NCBI GenBank assembly: GCA_011033025.1
Contig: WFMF01000005.1
Location: 496,001-560,000 of the forward strand
From: Beroe forskalii
Lineage: Eukaryota > Ctenophora > Nuda > Beroida > Beroidae
Direction: 5' to 3'
Length of the DNA stretch: 64,000 nt
Below are positions 1 to 13,200 of this stretch, piece after piece (the first letter of the stretch is position 1; each line of letters opens with the position of its first letter). The position numbers were made by a program, and so were the translations under genes. The notes beneath the pieces were generated by a model, which worked only from the letters and a program-made list of their open reading frames with translations, had not been told where the DNA came from and made no database searches.

Positions 1-436
1 AGGGGGGGGTGAACTACAGCACTTTCCTGGGGGCAAGAAATGCCAAACCCAAGGGTGTAGAACTACAGCACCATGCCCTCTATTGAATTCTACAGACAGA
101 TTTGATGAACCGCAGCACTTTCCTGAAAATTAATTTGAAAACAGGGGTGAACCAAATATGCCCAGGAAAATGGACCCGAGGGGCCAAAATTCATGTTTGT
201 CCCAAGAATTCCGTCGGATTAAGGAGGGGTTGAACTACTGCACTTTCAAGGGAATTAGAAGTCAGACTCAAGGGATGATGAACAGCACTTTCCTGAGGAT
301 AGGTATCAATATAATTGGTGAACTACAGCACTTTCCTGAGGAATGGGAAGTCAGACCCAAGGGGTGAACTAGAGTACTTTCCTGGGCAATTAGGAGTCAG
401 ACCCAAGAGGGTGAACTACGGAACTTTCCTTGAAAT
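1..436. repeat. Degenerate minisatellite with 'gaactacagcactttcctg' core
   Basis: The core GAACTACAGCACTTTCCTG followed by a GTCAGACCCAAGGG-type stretch recurs about eight times with unit length near 40-60 bp and strong divergence. The array runs off the left edge. No coding content is supported; the small open frames here are by-products of the repeat. Confidence 0.7.
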
Positions 437-639
437 AAGTACACATAATGATCCTACATTAAAGGAGAATTCATGACGATTGATAGCCATATTGTACAGG
501 TGATGTGTCATAAATGTATTCGGCGTGTGAAGGCCCTGTCAATGGACCATTGTTCAGATTGGTACTTTGTGCCCAGGTGCAACTGTAATCTGAACAGATT
601 CGCAACTTTCTGGAAATATAAATACAAATGTCAACGTGG

Positions 640-840
640 AATTCGATTTCCAATGCGGCAAGAAATGCCACGTATTGTGTAGAACAGTACAATCCATGCC
701 CTCTATTGAATTCTACAGACACATTTTAATATACTCGCGTGCAGCGCTGAAAAAATAATTTGAAAAACATCGCGCGTTCCAAATATGCCCAAGAAAATGG
801 CTTCTGTTGCCAAAATTCATTTTTGTGCCAAGTACGCAAA
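640..840. repeat. Second copy of the 36-205 segment without minisatellite blocks
   Basis: Blocks such as GGCAAGAAATGCCA, CCCTCTATTGAATTCTACAG, CAAATATGCCCA and GCCAAAATTCAT occur in the same order here and at 36-205. Between these blocks the left copy carries pieces resembling the minisatellite core, while this copy carries unrelated sequence. It is a roughly 600-bp-offset duplication with patchy replacement. Nothing recognisable was seen in 841-1200. Confidence 0.55.
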
Positions 841-1257
841 GCATTAACAGCGCTTCTTTACTTCTTGATATAAATGCTCTGTAACAATTAATTTGCTGAT
901 TAACAACATTCCAATTAATGGGTGCTTTATTCATTCTCATTTTGACTCAATGGTACACGTACAAATGGAAACGATGTGGTTCTTTAATGACAATCAATTT
1001 CGTCGTTCTACGACATCTTCAGGCCTAAAATTTTATTGTACAAAGTAATGTTGTAAAGTTTAAAACTTTACAACACAGTTAAAACTATAATTATGCTACA
1101 TAATCACTTGTTTAAAAGCGTTAGAGTGAATGATTAGTTAGCGTCCATGATAACATGAATGTCTAACCATCACTGACCATAGCATCTGATCTGGGGCAGG
1201 CGATTTAACAAACAAGGATCCAAAACTAAAGGTTCACAATATCTACTATCTCTGAAG

Positions 1258-4200
1258 ATAACAGGGTGCTCGAACGTCTTATCAGGGGCTGGCGCAGGTG
1301 GTTCCTTAGGATCCTTCATAAACTTCACAATATCTGCTTCTTTGAATTGCAGAAAGAAATTGAAGGTTTTAAATGAAGAAATGACAGGTTCTAAATGGAG
1401 AAATGAAGGGTTTTAAGGGAAGAAATGACAGGTTTTAAATGAAGAAATGACAGGTTTAAATGAAGAAATGAAAGTTTTAAAACGACAGTTCGAACTTTTG
1501 TGCGTCTTTTGTGCGCGCGGCTCTATTTTGCGCGGCGTGTATTTCTGTACGCCGCGCAAACTAAAGACGCGCAGAGTGCAGTTCTAATTGCCCCTGAGAA
1601 TGACAGATAGAATGGTGCCATCAATTTGATTATCTTAGCTTATCTATCATTGCTTAAATCTGAGATAAAATGATAGTTCATAAATTGATAGTGTTTCATC
1701 CAGCAGAATTCGGCAAAAAAAGAGTTTTATTGCCAACTAGTCGCCTGCAGACTTTTTAGGCGCCTATAGGAGTCCATCAACTGCCTATAGGCGCCTTATA
1801 ACGGGTATGTGCATTGATGGGCGTGTTTCGAAGATTCAAACCACACAAATACGCTTGTCACTTCTTCAAGAAAACGTGTAAGTATGTTACAGAGGCTTCA
1901 GATAATTACAATAAAAACCTTACAGAATCATTGGATTAATGTTTCATAATTTAAATCCACAGATTTATCAAACACCAAACAGCGATTGGTAATAAAGTAA
2001 TAAATACCAACAGCTATTGGCTCTGTGAACTATAATTAGAGTGACTTCAGTATCACAAGCTATATATATTTTTTTATTTCGAAGGTTTTACTTCTATTCC
2101 AACAGCTGTACAGCCAATGACAGGAATCGAAGGATTTAAGTGTAATCAAGGCAGTAACGGTTAAGGAAGTGTAATCCATACTTTCTTCGCCCGAGACTTC
2201 GCTGCAATGGGCAGCTCCTCATTTAACCCTCCCGCACAGTTTCCTGTACTCCTGTACGCTCGGCTGAGTGAACCGTCGGGCTGCATAGGCTCAAGATAAA
2301 TCTCTCACCCTTAGATCAGTGGCGCTGGCAGGAATTCGAACTCACTACACCACTCACAAGGCATATTGTTAATTAACGACTCTTATTAATACCTGCCTCT
2401 CAAACTGTGGATGTAATCTGATATAAGCATGTCTATTGTCTAATATACTCCTTTATAATATTTTCACAGGGGTCTAGAGTTTAACACAAAGTACTAATAA
2501 CGTATTAATAACGCACGAGAAAAAGGCGGTTCAACGTCATCAACTCACTCCATTGAGCTGTGATAATGACGTCATCCTACCCGCCTATTTCTCGCGCGCG
2601 GCGTTTAGTTAACAGTTAACACAGTACATTGTGTGGTATATTCCTTGAAAGAAATGATAGTAGAGTTGGGATTCTGAGTGGAAATTGTCAAGTACACTTC
2701 AGTTTTAAGATTCTTTGCGATAATTGATTTAAATTAGTTAATCAATTAATTCGATAAGTCATACAATTATGGACACAATTAATTAGAGTTAAATAGTTTT
2801 GATATGATGCTTAACTAATTTAATTCTCACAATGAGTAGTGTGTTTATTGCGACGACATTAATGATTAATAACCATTATAGCATTACCACTGTTTTTATT
2901 TCTGAAATCCACTACAACAGTATAACACACAAAAAAGAGATACAAGTAATGAACCTAACTGTTGTTTCGTTATGAACCTTCTAACTTCTAATTTTTCGCT
3001 TTATTCGTCTTAAAATTAGCTAACAATGCTATATTGGGGGCTGGGGCTACATTTAATGATAGAATATGTTTTTATCTAATTAGGTGTAATGATGTCATTT
3101 GCTGTTAGCTCATCATCCTAGTGTAATCTAATTATAATACATACTACTGAGTCTGGACCCGTGTATACTGTACACTGTACACTGTATAATCGTATTACAC
3201 TGTAGGAACGCTGAAGACTTCTTTTCTCACCAGCAATGAGCAAATCTCACCTGAACAACCTTACAACCGTCCTCTCCTTCACTCACGCCCACTCTACTCC
3301 CTCACTCAACCCCCACTCACTAACCCCCTCCCCCTCCCACTCACTAACCCCCCAGTCCCCCTCTAACTCCCCCATCTTCCCACTCACCTTGACCCCGAAA
3401 GCGTCCCCCAGGTCTCTGTTGCTTGTCACATCCACTGCAGCTAGCTTCCCAGCCACTTCTTCCTCTCTCATCACTGCTGCACTCACTCAACCCCCACTCA
3501 CTAACCCCCCACTCAACCCCCCCCTAACCCCGCCCCCCTCTAACCCCCCTCTCCCCCTCCTTCCACTAACCTTGACCCCGAAAGCGTCCCCCAGGTCTCT
3601 GTTGCTTGTCACATCCACAGCTGCTAGCTTCCCAGCCACTTCTTCTTCTCTCTCATCACTGCTGCACCCACTCACACCCCTCTCTTACCACTCACTCAAC
3701 CCCCCCTCACTAACCCCCTCACTCAACCCCACTCACTAACCCCCCACTCCCCCCTCTCCCACTCACCTTGACCCCGAAAGCGTCCCCCAGGTCTCTGTTG
3801 CTTGTCACATCTACAGCTGCTAGCTTCCCAGCCACTTCTTCTTCTCTCATCACTGCTGCACCCACTCAACCCCCCTCTAACCCCGCCCCCCTCTAACCCC
3901 CCCTCTCCCCCTCCTTCCACTAACCTTGACCCCGAAAGCGTCCCCCAGGTCTCTGTTGCTTGTCACATCTACAGCAGCTAGCTTCCCAACCACCTCTTCT
4001 TCTCTCATCACTGCTGCACCCACTCACACCCCCTCTCTTACCACTCACTCAACCCCCCTCACTAACCCCCCCCTCACTCAACCCCACTCACTAACCCCCC
4101 ACTCCCCCCTCTCCCACTCACCTTGACCCCGAAAGCGTCCCCCAGGTCTCTGTTGCTTGTCACATCCACAGCTGCTAGCTTCCCAGCCACTTCTTCTTCT

Positions 4201-7200
4201 CTCATCACTGCTGCACCCACTCACACCCCCTCTCTTACCACTCACTCAACCCCCCTCACTAACCCCCCCTCACTCAACCCCACTCACTAACCCCCCCACT
4301 CCCCCCTCTTCCCACTCACCTTGACCCCGAAAGCGTCCCCCAGATCTCTGTTGCTTGTCACATCCACAGCAGCTAGCTTCCCAGCCACTTCTTCGTCTCC
4401 CATCACTGCTGCAACCACTCAACCCCCCTCTTACCACTCCCCCCCCCCCCCCCTCACTAAGTCACTAAACCCCCCCACTCCCCCCTCCTCCCACTCACCT
4501 TGACCCCGAAAGCGTCCCCCAGGTCTCTGTTGCTTGTCACATCCACTGCAGCTAGCTTCCCAGCCACTTCTTCCTCTCTCATCACTGCTGCACCCACTCA
4601 CACCCCCTCTCCCAACCCCCCTCTAACCACCACTCCCCCTCCTCCCACTCACCTTGACCCCGAAAGCGTCCCCCAGGTCTCTGTTGCTTGTCACATCCAC
4701 AGCAGCTAGCTTCCCAACCACTTCTTCCTCTCTCATCACTGCTGCAGCTGCATCGTACTCAGGTTTCATGGCTTTACAGTGGCCACACCACGGCGCGTAG
4801 AACATAACCTGGAGGAAAAGAAAGGAATAAGTAAAATCATGGTGCATAGAAAACGACCTGGTAGAAGGTTGCTAATAATAAACACGTATTTCTTAAAAAA
4901 ACGTGACTTTTACCGTATTGCTCAACTGCATCAGTTGGAAGTTTTCAATGAAAAAAGTCAAATTTCAACATAGCGAATGGGTCCGTTACATAGCTTCATC
5001 CCCCCCCTAAGAAAAGGGGGGGGATGAAGATTTTGGGTCAGATAAGGCAGGTGGGGGGTTGCCCTAATTTCAACGATTCTGGGGGGACTTGGACTGGAGG
5101 GGGGAGTGAAAAAATTAAGGGGGGGATTGGGATCTGGCAGAAGAATTTCAAAATTTGAGATGAAAATCCTATTTCCGTGAGAAATATTTTTCTCCGACCT
5201 CTTGGTTGGGGGCTGCGCCCCAGACCCCGCTATCTTTTGTAAGACTGCCAAATAACTACAATACTTCAATTGCCTGCCATTTTCAAGTGAAATCAACTTA
5301 ACTAATGTGTTTCTATGTTTCAATATTGTGTTGACAATATCCCTGAGACTTGCTTTCATGCCATGATTCCCTTACAAGTGTCACTTGTAATTATATTCAA
5401 GGATTAATTTACATTAAAATTGAACTTCATTACCATTTCAGTCATTAGCAATATTATATGTTAAAACTCAAAATTGACTAAATTTCTTGTCTGTCAGCCA
5501 CATATCATAGTTAACATACTTTCATCTTGTCATAAAGTTTTTAGTTTCGATTGATTCTATTGTAAACATTTCAATGGACATATCTGAGAAAGTTGTCTAA
5601 GTTTTTGGTGGGGGGTTGGTCGAATTTTTGAAATTCAGGGGGCGGGTGGCCAAAAGGGGGGGGATTGAGGATTTTGAAAATTCAGGGGAGGTTTTGTCAA
5701 GGGGGGAGTTAAAAAATTCAGGGGGGGGATTGGACCCAGGATGAAGCTATGTCCGTTAAGCTTGTACCTGGAGGCACAAGGTTGTTAAAGTGTTAATAAT
5801 AAACACGTATTATTACAAATATGTAACTTTTAACCGCAATTTTTGAACAAGGATTTAATACAGACGTTCGATAAAAAAAATCACGCATTTTGTAGATAAA
5901 TATGAAGCTTTTTTGTCTTTTTTTGTACTCCCCTGTTGCCATGGGTTGGCTTGTAGTCAGTTATTAACATATCAATTGTACCCATAAGCAATTGTGCTAA
6001 GTGGTGTCGACGACTCCATTAACAATAGTATCAATCATACCTAATAACTATACTTTAGGGCCACAAGCGCTGCATAATGAGCTGTTGTTGATATTCGTTT
6101 TTATTATTATTCTATATTATTATTCAGATTATTATATTTCCCTTTATATCCCTTTACTTTGATATAGTTATTCCCCCGTGAATATAACTTTCCCTTATAT
6201 CTGAATATAAACTCAACATACTCTTCCTTCCTAGGCTAGATGGTTCGTTACCCCTGATAAAGTTCTTTTCATTTGGTTCTGGGTTCCGGTTTACGCTTCC
6301 ACTATAATTATCTCATGGTAGCAGGAAGTGGTTTAATTGATAATGTAATCTGAAATAGCGTATTCAGAATGTGATGTTTTTTGAAATGAGAAAATATGTA
6401 TTGTAGTGACCAAAATGAAATGTATTTGAAGGCTTGTATTTGTGCTATAAAACCTGAAAGTAATATGTTCAGAGTGTAATGTATTCTGAAATTTGAAAAT
6501 GTGAATTGACTAGATCTACCATATAATCTGAAATACTGTTTTCAGAGTGAAATGTTTCTGACATTTTCTGGCTAATGTGAATTGTAATGAACAGGCCGAA
6601 ATGTTGTACTTCAAGACTTGTATTTCAATTAAAGACTATATTTGCTGTTAAAATTGAAATAGTGTATTCAGAAACTGTTAAATTCTGAAACTTGGAAGAA
6701 TGTATTCAAAATTTCTAGAGAAGTAGAGAGAAATGCTTTTTCTAATAAGGGTACTTAGTAATGTATTGTGTGTACAGAATTGGTCATGTCGTGCGAATTG
6801 ATTGATAGTAAATGACTGGATTACAAACTTGTATTTAGATTATGGCAATTGTTAAGTGGGCAATATATTGTTGAATTTGACATTTGACAATTTCGAGGGC
6901 TACAATTAAAAATGTCGTGTTATGATGTAAATTTGAAGGTTTAAAACCAAGTGTACTGTAATTCTGAATATGATAATAGACATTTGACAGTGATTTAACG
7001 GCTGTAAACAAATAATGAAGTATTAACCATATTTCTGGGAATGTACTGTAATTCCAGGAATGTACTTAAGTACATTGATGTAACAGGACGTATTAAACAC
7101 GTGCCAGATTTCAAGGAATGGTAGTAGTATACCAGGTATACATTATACATGAAATGTATAGAAATGTATGGTATGTATGGGACTTTTTACCATTAATACA

Positions 7201-10200
7201 CACATAAGTCGCATATGGTACATATACTACGTTATATCTCCCGTTTACACTCATAATATGTATCATTTTTTTTCAAAAATGTGTGTATAAATGTCAGTCC
7301 ATAAGCAGATATATTATAATATCAGCACATTTAGTTTCTTTTAAAATTTATTCACTGAGTTGTAATAAGTTATTTATCGTCTGCATGATTTGAATGACGA
7401 AATTAAATCACCACGTAAGTTATTTTATATATCATTTCTGCCGTGTTTTATAAATACTATTTGTTATAACGAGGTTTTTGAGCAACTTTTCAATTCGTTT
7501 CTCCTTTCTTTTTGACGAAGTGAGGACCCTAAGTCTCCCTGACAATTTGGATCCTAGGTGGTTGTCAGGAGCAGGTTAGGTATATCCGTATTTCGCCACT
7601 AGTGATGTGGTGGTCCACTGCACAGGGGAGCTATTTAGCTACCTGTGTGTGGGAAGTGGGCTCTAACACGGGGACTCGCTCGGAGACGCACCGTTGGGCC
7701 AACACCTGTGCTGCATGCGTGCAGCATGCGTTGTCCGAGAGGGGAATCACATCTCGTCACATTTTCCTTCTTCTCAGATCATTTCAAGTTTTCAGATTGC
7801 TCAAAGCCCATTTTCATACATTTTTGTACCATTTTTTATACCTCGTTATAATGAATATTTTAACTTATCCAGTATCAGTCGGGTACTAATAGCATCTGTG
7901 ATGTCAACTAATATTTGTGGAATTGAACAACTTTTTACCATCTTATAATTTATATTTAAATCAAAACTACAGGATAATTTGTTATTTATTGTATAGTCGT
8001 ATTCAGGATGAATGTGATTTATTGGTGGTGTGGTGCGTCGTGAGTACTGAAGTGTGAATGTCCTTCGTGTAAATTATGAAAAGTTGAGTTAAATTTTATG
8101 CGTGCAGCAGATAAGTTTATTACGTAAGTGAAGTCAATTATTCAAGTATATATAAGCTGTTTAAGTTTATTATGAAAGGAGGTTACGGTAATATTATGGA
8201 TGTGTTATAATTAATGGAAGAAGTAGCCTATTTAGTATCTATATTTTAGCTCAGGTAACACGTGACCTTTGTATTGTAAATTATTGTCTGATCAACAATT
8301 ACAGTTTCCAATACGGGCTATTTTAGATATCAAATTTGTGAAATATATGCAGATCTGCTATTAAATACCGAGGAAAAGGTTTAACGAGATATTTTGAAGA
8401 ATTTAATCGTGTAATATAATTATTTGAGATGTTTGAGATGTAAAATGGGAATATTAAACGCAAAGTTAAAAGTGAATGTACTCGTGATTTTAAATTGAAT
8501 GTGGAGCGAAAATACGCATGATAAGTGAATAAGTAAAGGCGAAAATGCGCATGATAAATGATATTTGGGATTCAATGTATTCAAATGTGTGGAATTATCA
8601 ATGAGAACGTTTAGTTCAATGAGCGTTTAGCTCATCATAATTCATTGATTGATAGTAATACGGGTGATATTTGACAGAAAAATTTGTAACTGTGTACTGT
8701 ATAATTTGTAATAATCTATTCTTTACTTCCTATTAAAATTTATTGTATCCGCAGTTACTAACACCCTTTATTTCAGGAAGTTACTAGTCAAATTTCCACT
8801 GCTGCACCGTTATCACACACTCAGTTAGCTCACAGTTCTAGTAAGTACCGCTAATCACCGCACACTGCCACATTTCACCTTTTGATCCAGGCTAATAGTT
8901 AGGTTAATTGAGGCTTTAGGGTAATTTAGAACTAAAGTATCGTCGTGAGATTGCCGTCTATTAACAATGTGAATTAAATAGATAAGTGAATAATTAACAA
9001 TGTTTTTGTGTATAAGTGATCATGAACAATATTACTGGACTGATAAACTCTCGTAATTATTAACTTGGAAGCTACGTGCTAACAGGACAATAAACTTTTC
9101 GCGATGGAAATTGTAATTTAAAGTCAAAATAGATCAATAGTCATTAAATTGTATTTAAGTCAAAATAGATCAAATCATTTGTCATTCATTTGTGCCCGAT
9201 TTTATCCGTATTTTAAAGATTGTTTGATAATAACCGTCCGTATGTGTGTATGTTTCATGTCTGAAGAACACGTTTCATGATGCGTTGCCACTTTGGTACA
9301 TTTAACGCATATTTGTTGTGTTTGTGTACGGCGCAGTGCATTCCACAGGTGCACATTCTTGCGCACAACATTCCTGCGTATCGTTTTTTCGGATTTTAGT
9401 ATTCGTACGGCGTGTTCTTCAAACATTGTTGATCCAGGATTTTGGCTGTGTGCCATTACTAAAAGTACTAGCAAGATTTGCGTTGCGCGCACAGAAAGTA
9501 GTTATTTTTCAGTAATCTTGTGTAAATTTTAGACGCGCGCACGTATAGTTTTATTTCCGAGAGTTCTGCTTTAATTTGAAATTGCGTATGAATTATTTTT
9601 GGCCGTTTATTTACGTTTCTTAATTTCAAGGTACAAAATTCAGTTTTATTTATTATCAAGGGTTAAATGAGTCCAATTTTTTAAAATGATTGTAGTTATC
9701 TTCTAGAATTTGTATCAGTGGACCATCTAGTCTCAGTATTTTAGTTGATAGTATTTGATTGTATTTAGAAGCTTCATGTAGTGTCGTAAATAATGATGTA
9801 AAATGTAAACAAATTAAAACAATTGTGTTGTAACAATGAAATTGTGTAAATTGAAAATGTTTGACAATATTATATCTCAAAAAATTTGGTCTGGGCGGGG
9901 AGAGTATGTTGATATTCGTTTTTATTATTATTTTATATTATTATTCAGATTGTGATACTTCCCCTTATATCCCTTTACTTTCATATAGTTATTCCCCCTT
10001 GAATATAACCTTCCCTTATATCTGAATATATACTCAACATACTCTTCCTTCCTAGGCTAGATGGTTCGTTACCCCTGATAAAGTTCTTTTCATTTGAGTG
10101 ATTTTGATCAACATACTGTCGTCGCTAGGAATGCATGTGCCTCATCCTATAAGCCTATAGCTCTATAATACTGGAATGTAGCTCTATAGCTCTATCATAA

Positions 10201-13200
10201 ATGTATGCAGATATAATTGACTGACCAATACACTGGCGTGCTCCTCAATGAAGGGTTGGAAAGTGTCTGAAGTGAGATGTGCTACAGCAGTGTCTGGGTC
10301 CTCATCAGCCCAAGCCACCTCCTTCTCCTCCTCCTTCTGTTCCACCTCAGCTACTGGGTTCTGGAGCCACGTTACAATGCCTGGAGGAGTAGAAATATAA
10401 CGGGTTCTGTAGCCAAGTTACAATGCCTGGAGGAGTAGAAATATAACGGGTTCTGTAGCCAAGTAACAATACCTAGAAGATAGGAATTACTGGGTTCTGT
10501 AGCCACGTCACAATACCTGAAGTAATGTAACTAAAAGCTACTGGGTTCTGTAGCCACGTTACAATACCTAGAATATAGGAATTACTGGGTTCTGGAGCCA
10601 CGTTACAATGCCTGGAGGTGGTAATTACTAATCAGCTACTGGGTTCTGTAGCCATGTTACAATGCCTGGAAGTTAGGAATTACTTATCTGCTACCGGGTT
10701 CTGTAGCCACGTGACAATACCTGGAAGCATTATAGTAATTAGTAATTACTTATCAGCTACTGGGTTCTGGAGCCAAGTTACAATACCTAAAAGAATTATA
10801 GAAATTAGTAATTACTTATCAGCTACTGGGTTCTGGAGCTACGTTACAATACCTGGAGGAGTAAAAATAACTAGGAGAGTAGAAGAGTAGGGATATATTG
10901 GGTTCAGTAGCCAAGTTACAATGCCTAGAAACATGCGTATGTCACAGTGCGCGCAATTCAATCAGTCGAAAGAAGGTGGCCTTTTAATACGCGTTTTTAT
11001 CAATCGATCCATGGGTAATTTCCACTGACCATCTGCAGTCCTGTCTCCACTGAACTTGAACTGGAAACTCCCTTTCTCGAAGTAGAGGATTGTCGGGAAG
11101 CTGGTTACGTTGTACTCCTGGGTGGCACCCGCCCCTTTGGCGCCGTCCGCATCAACCCCAACCAGCACTGCTTTACCTGCGGTACAATGTAATTAGGTTA
11201 CACAGTGTAGATTGTATAGTGTACAATGTTTAACAATAAACAGTGTACTTTGTACATTGTTCAGTGTACAGTGTACATTGTACACGGGACAGTATACAGT
11301 GTACAGTATACAATGTACATTGTACACTGTAAAGTGTGAAGTGTACACTGTACAGTGTACATCCACCCCTACTAGTGTTTCTTTACATGGTTTATGGAGT
11401 CTCCAACTTATCGCGTAAACTATTTGCATTGTGCACATTACACATTGTATAATTGACACTACCTACTGTGTATACTTGACACTACATACTGTGTGTACAT
11501 TGTGCAGCATGAACCGTAGCAGAGTAGAAGCATGAATAATTGAAAGGTATGTTTAGTAACTGTGTGGGCAACAAAGAAAAGCAGCTGAACAGATTAAAGC
11601 TGTCAGTTTAATGGCATAACACCAAGTTCTGTAAGACCAAGTTCTGAAATAATGCTCATTATTCCGAACACATGATTTTCTGGTAAGTTTCAGCCACAAA
11701 AGTTAAAGAGTCACATCCAGTGGTCACGCTTGGACAGCATTCCAATACATCTGAATAAATTAATAAATCGCACTAAAATCGCTTGATGATAGATTTAAAC
11801 CTTACGTCATTGCATCTTCTGTCAACGGCAGTACGCCTTAAGTCAACAGCTGGACGTTTGTTGACAGTGACATTAAGTCTAAACTTTATTATATTGCACA
11901 ATCAAGCTTCACAAGCAATAACCGACCTTTGAAGTTTGTAGCAATTTGGTAGTGGTAGTCACTAGTAAGTGACGTCATTATCAGGGGCTCAGAATGGTGA
12001 GTTGATGACGTCATTATCATGGCTTAGAATGGTGAGTTGATGAAGTCATTATCATGGGGGTTAGAGTGGTGAGTTGATGACGTCATTTTCAAGGTTTAAA
12101 ATGGAGAGTTGATGACGTCACAACACGTAATTCTAAGTTTCTGTCTTTCATAATACTGCCATATTAGAACGCTACCGGTTGGTTTTATATACGTGGAAAT
12201 CTAATGCTCTAATCGTTTGGTTACTCGGTACAAAGTTAAAGTTTTGACTTTAAAAATGGTATACCTACAAACTTCGCTAAACGCCTTTTTCTCGTGTCTA
12301 TGGAGAACTGATTAGATAAAAACCGACTTACTTTTAAATAGGTCACAACACACCAAAACACTCTTAACAAGGCTCTAATTGGCTGTGCCTACCACCACAT
12401 ACTTAGCTACCACACTCTTACTCTCTTATTGATGTGAGGTCTATAAGCTCTATAATGGGTTCACGCCGACCGTTTATCTCTTCACACCACGGACAGAAGG
12501 GATACGAAAAGGAGGAAAACGTGCGACGTTATCCTGCTTTTTAAAAGTTTAAATACGGAATATAGAATTTAGGGGTTGTAGATAATTATAAATACCTCTA
12601 CTACCACTTTACCGTATATCTGAGTTTAAAAATCTTCTTTTGTACTTTTGTACTAACCGCTAAACGTGGCAGAATACCAGTGTCAAATTCATAGGTACGT
12701 CGGTATCGAAGTACCGAGTGTATGCTTGGCTAAATTTCATTGCTTCATTGCCACATATGAGCTGACTAGTCGAATGAGTATTGCTTGAATCATGTCTAAA
12801 GGTGAAGCAAAAGATAAGCTTTTAAAGGTATTAACGGTTATAGCCAATACATATAGTTCAAAGTGCTCTGTTCATTAGCAAACGGTTGACATTTGCGCCC
12901 CTTATGATGCACCATTGTGTATATTTACGCTGTGTAATTATGATTGACAGTTGGAATGACGTCATTATCAGGGGTTTACGTGATCACTTGATGAGATTGG
13001 TATGCCTGTCATATAGTGTACAGCGTACGCAGTATGGAATCGATTCTAAGAACACAGTGATCTTGGAAATACCCGAAATAACCTTGTGAGTAGACTTGGC
13101 AAATTGACCAGTGGTTGAGACGAGCTAGACAGAAACGGAACGGAATCTGATTAAGAAACTTTCTCATGATTTCTCTTGGGATTTGATCAAGTAATGTCGT

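Noticed and set aside
2300..2350. Possible tRNA gene on the minus strand
   Set aside because: Only a B-box-like GAGTTCGAATTCC is present; no cloverleaf or A-box could be formed.
3236..3739. 167-codon serine/proline/threonine-rich frame on the plus strand
   Set aside because: It is antisense to the duplicated PDIA5 exon edges and C-rich intron spacers; its repeats follow the array.
9293..9532. Overlapping frames on both strands near 9.2-9.5 kb
   Set aside because: Cysteine- and arginine-rich translations without domain or splice context, inside the non-coding interior between the 190-bp repeats.
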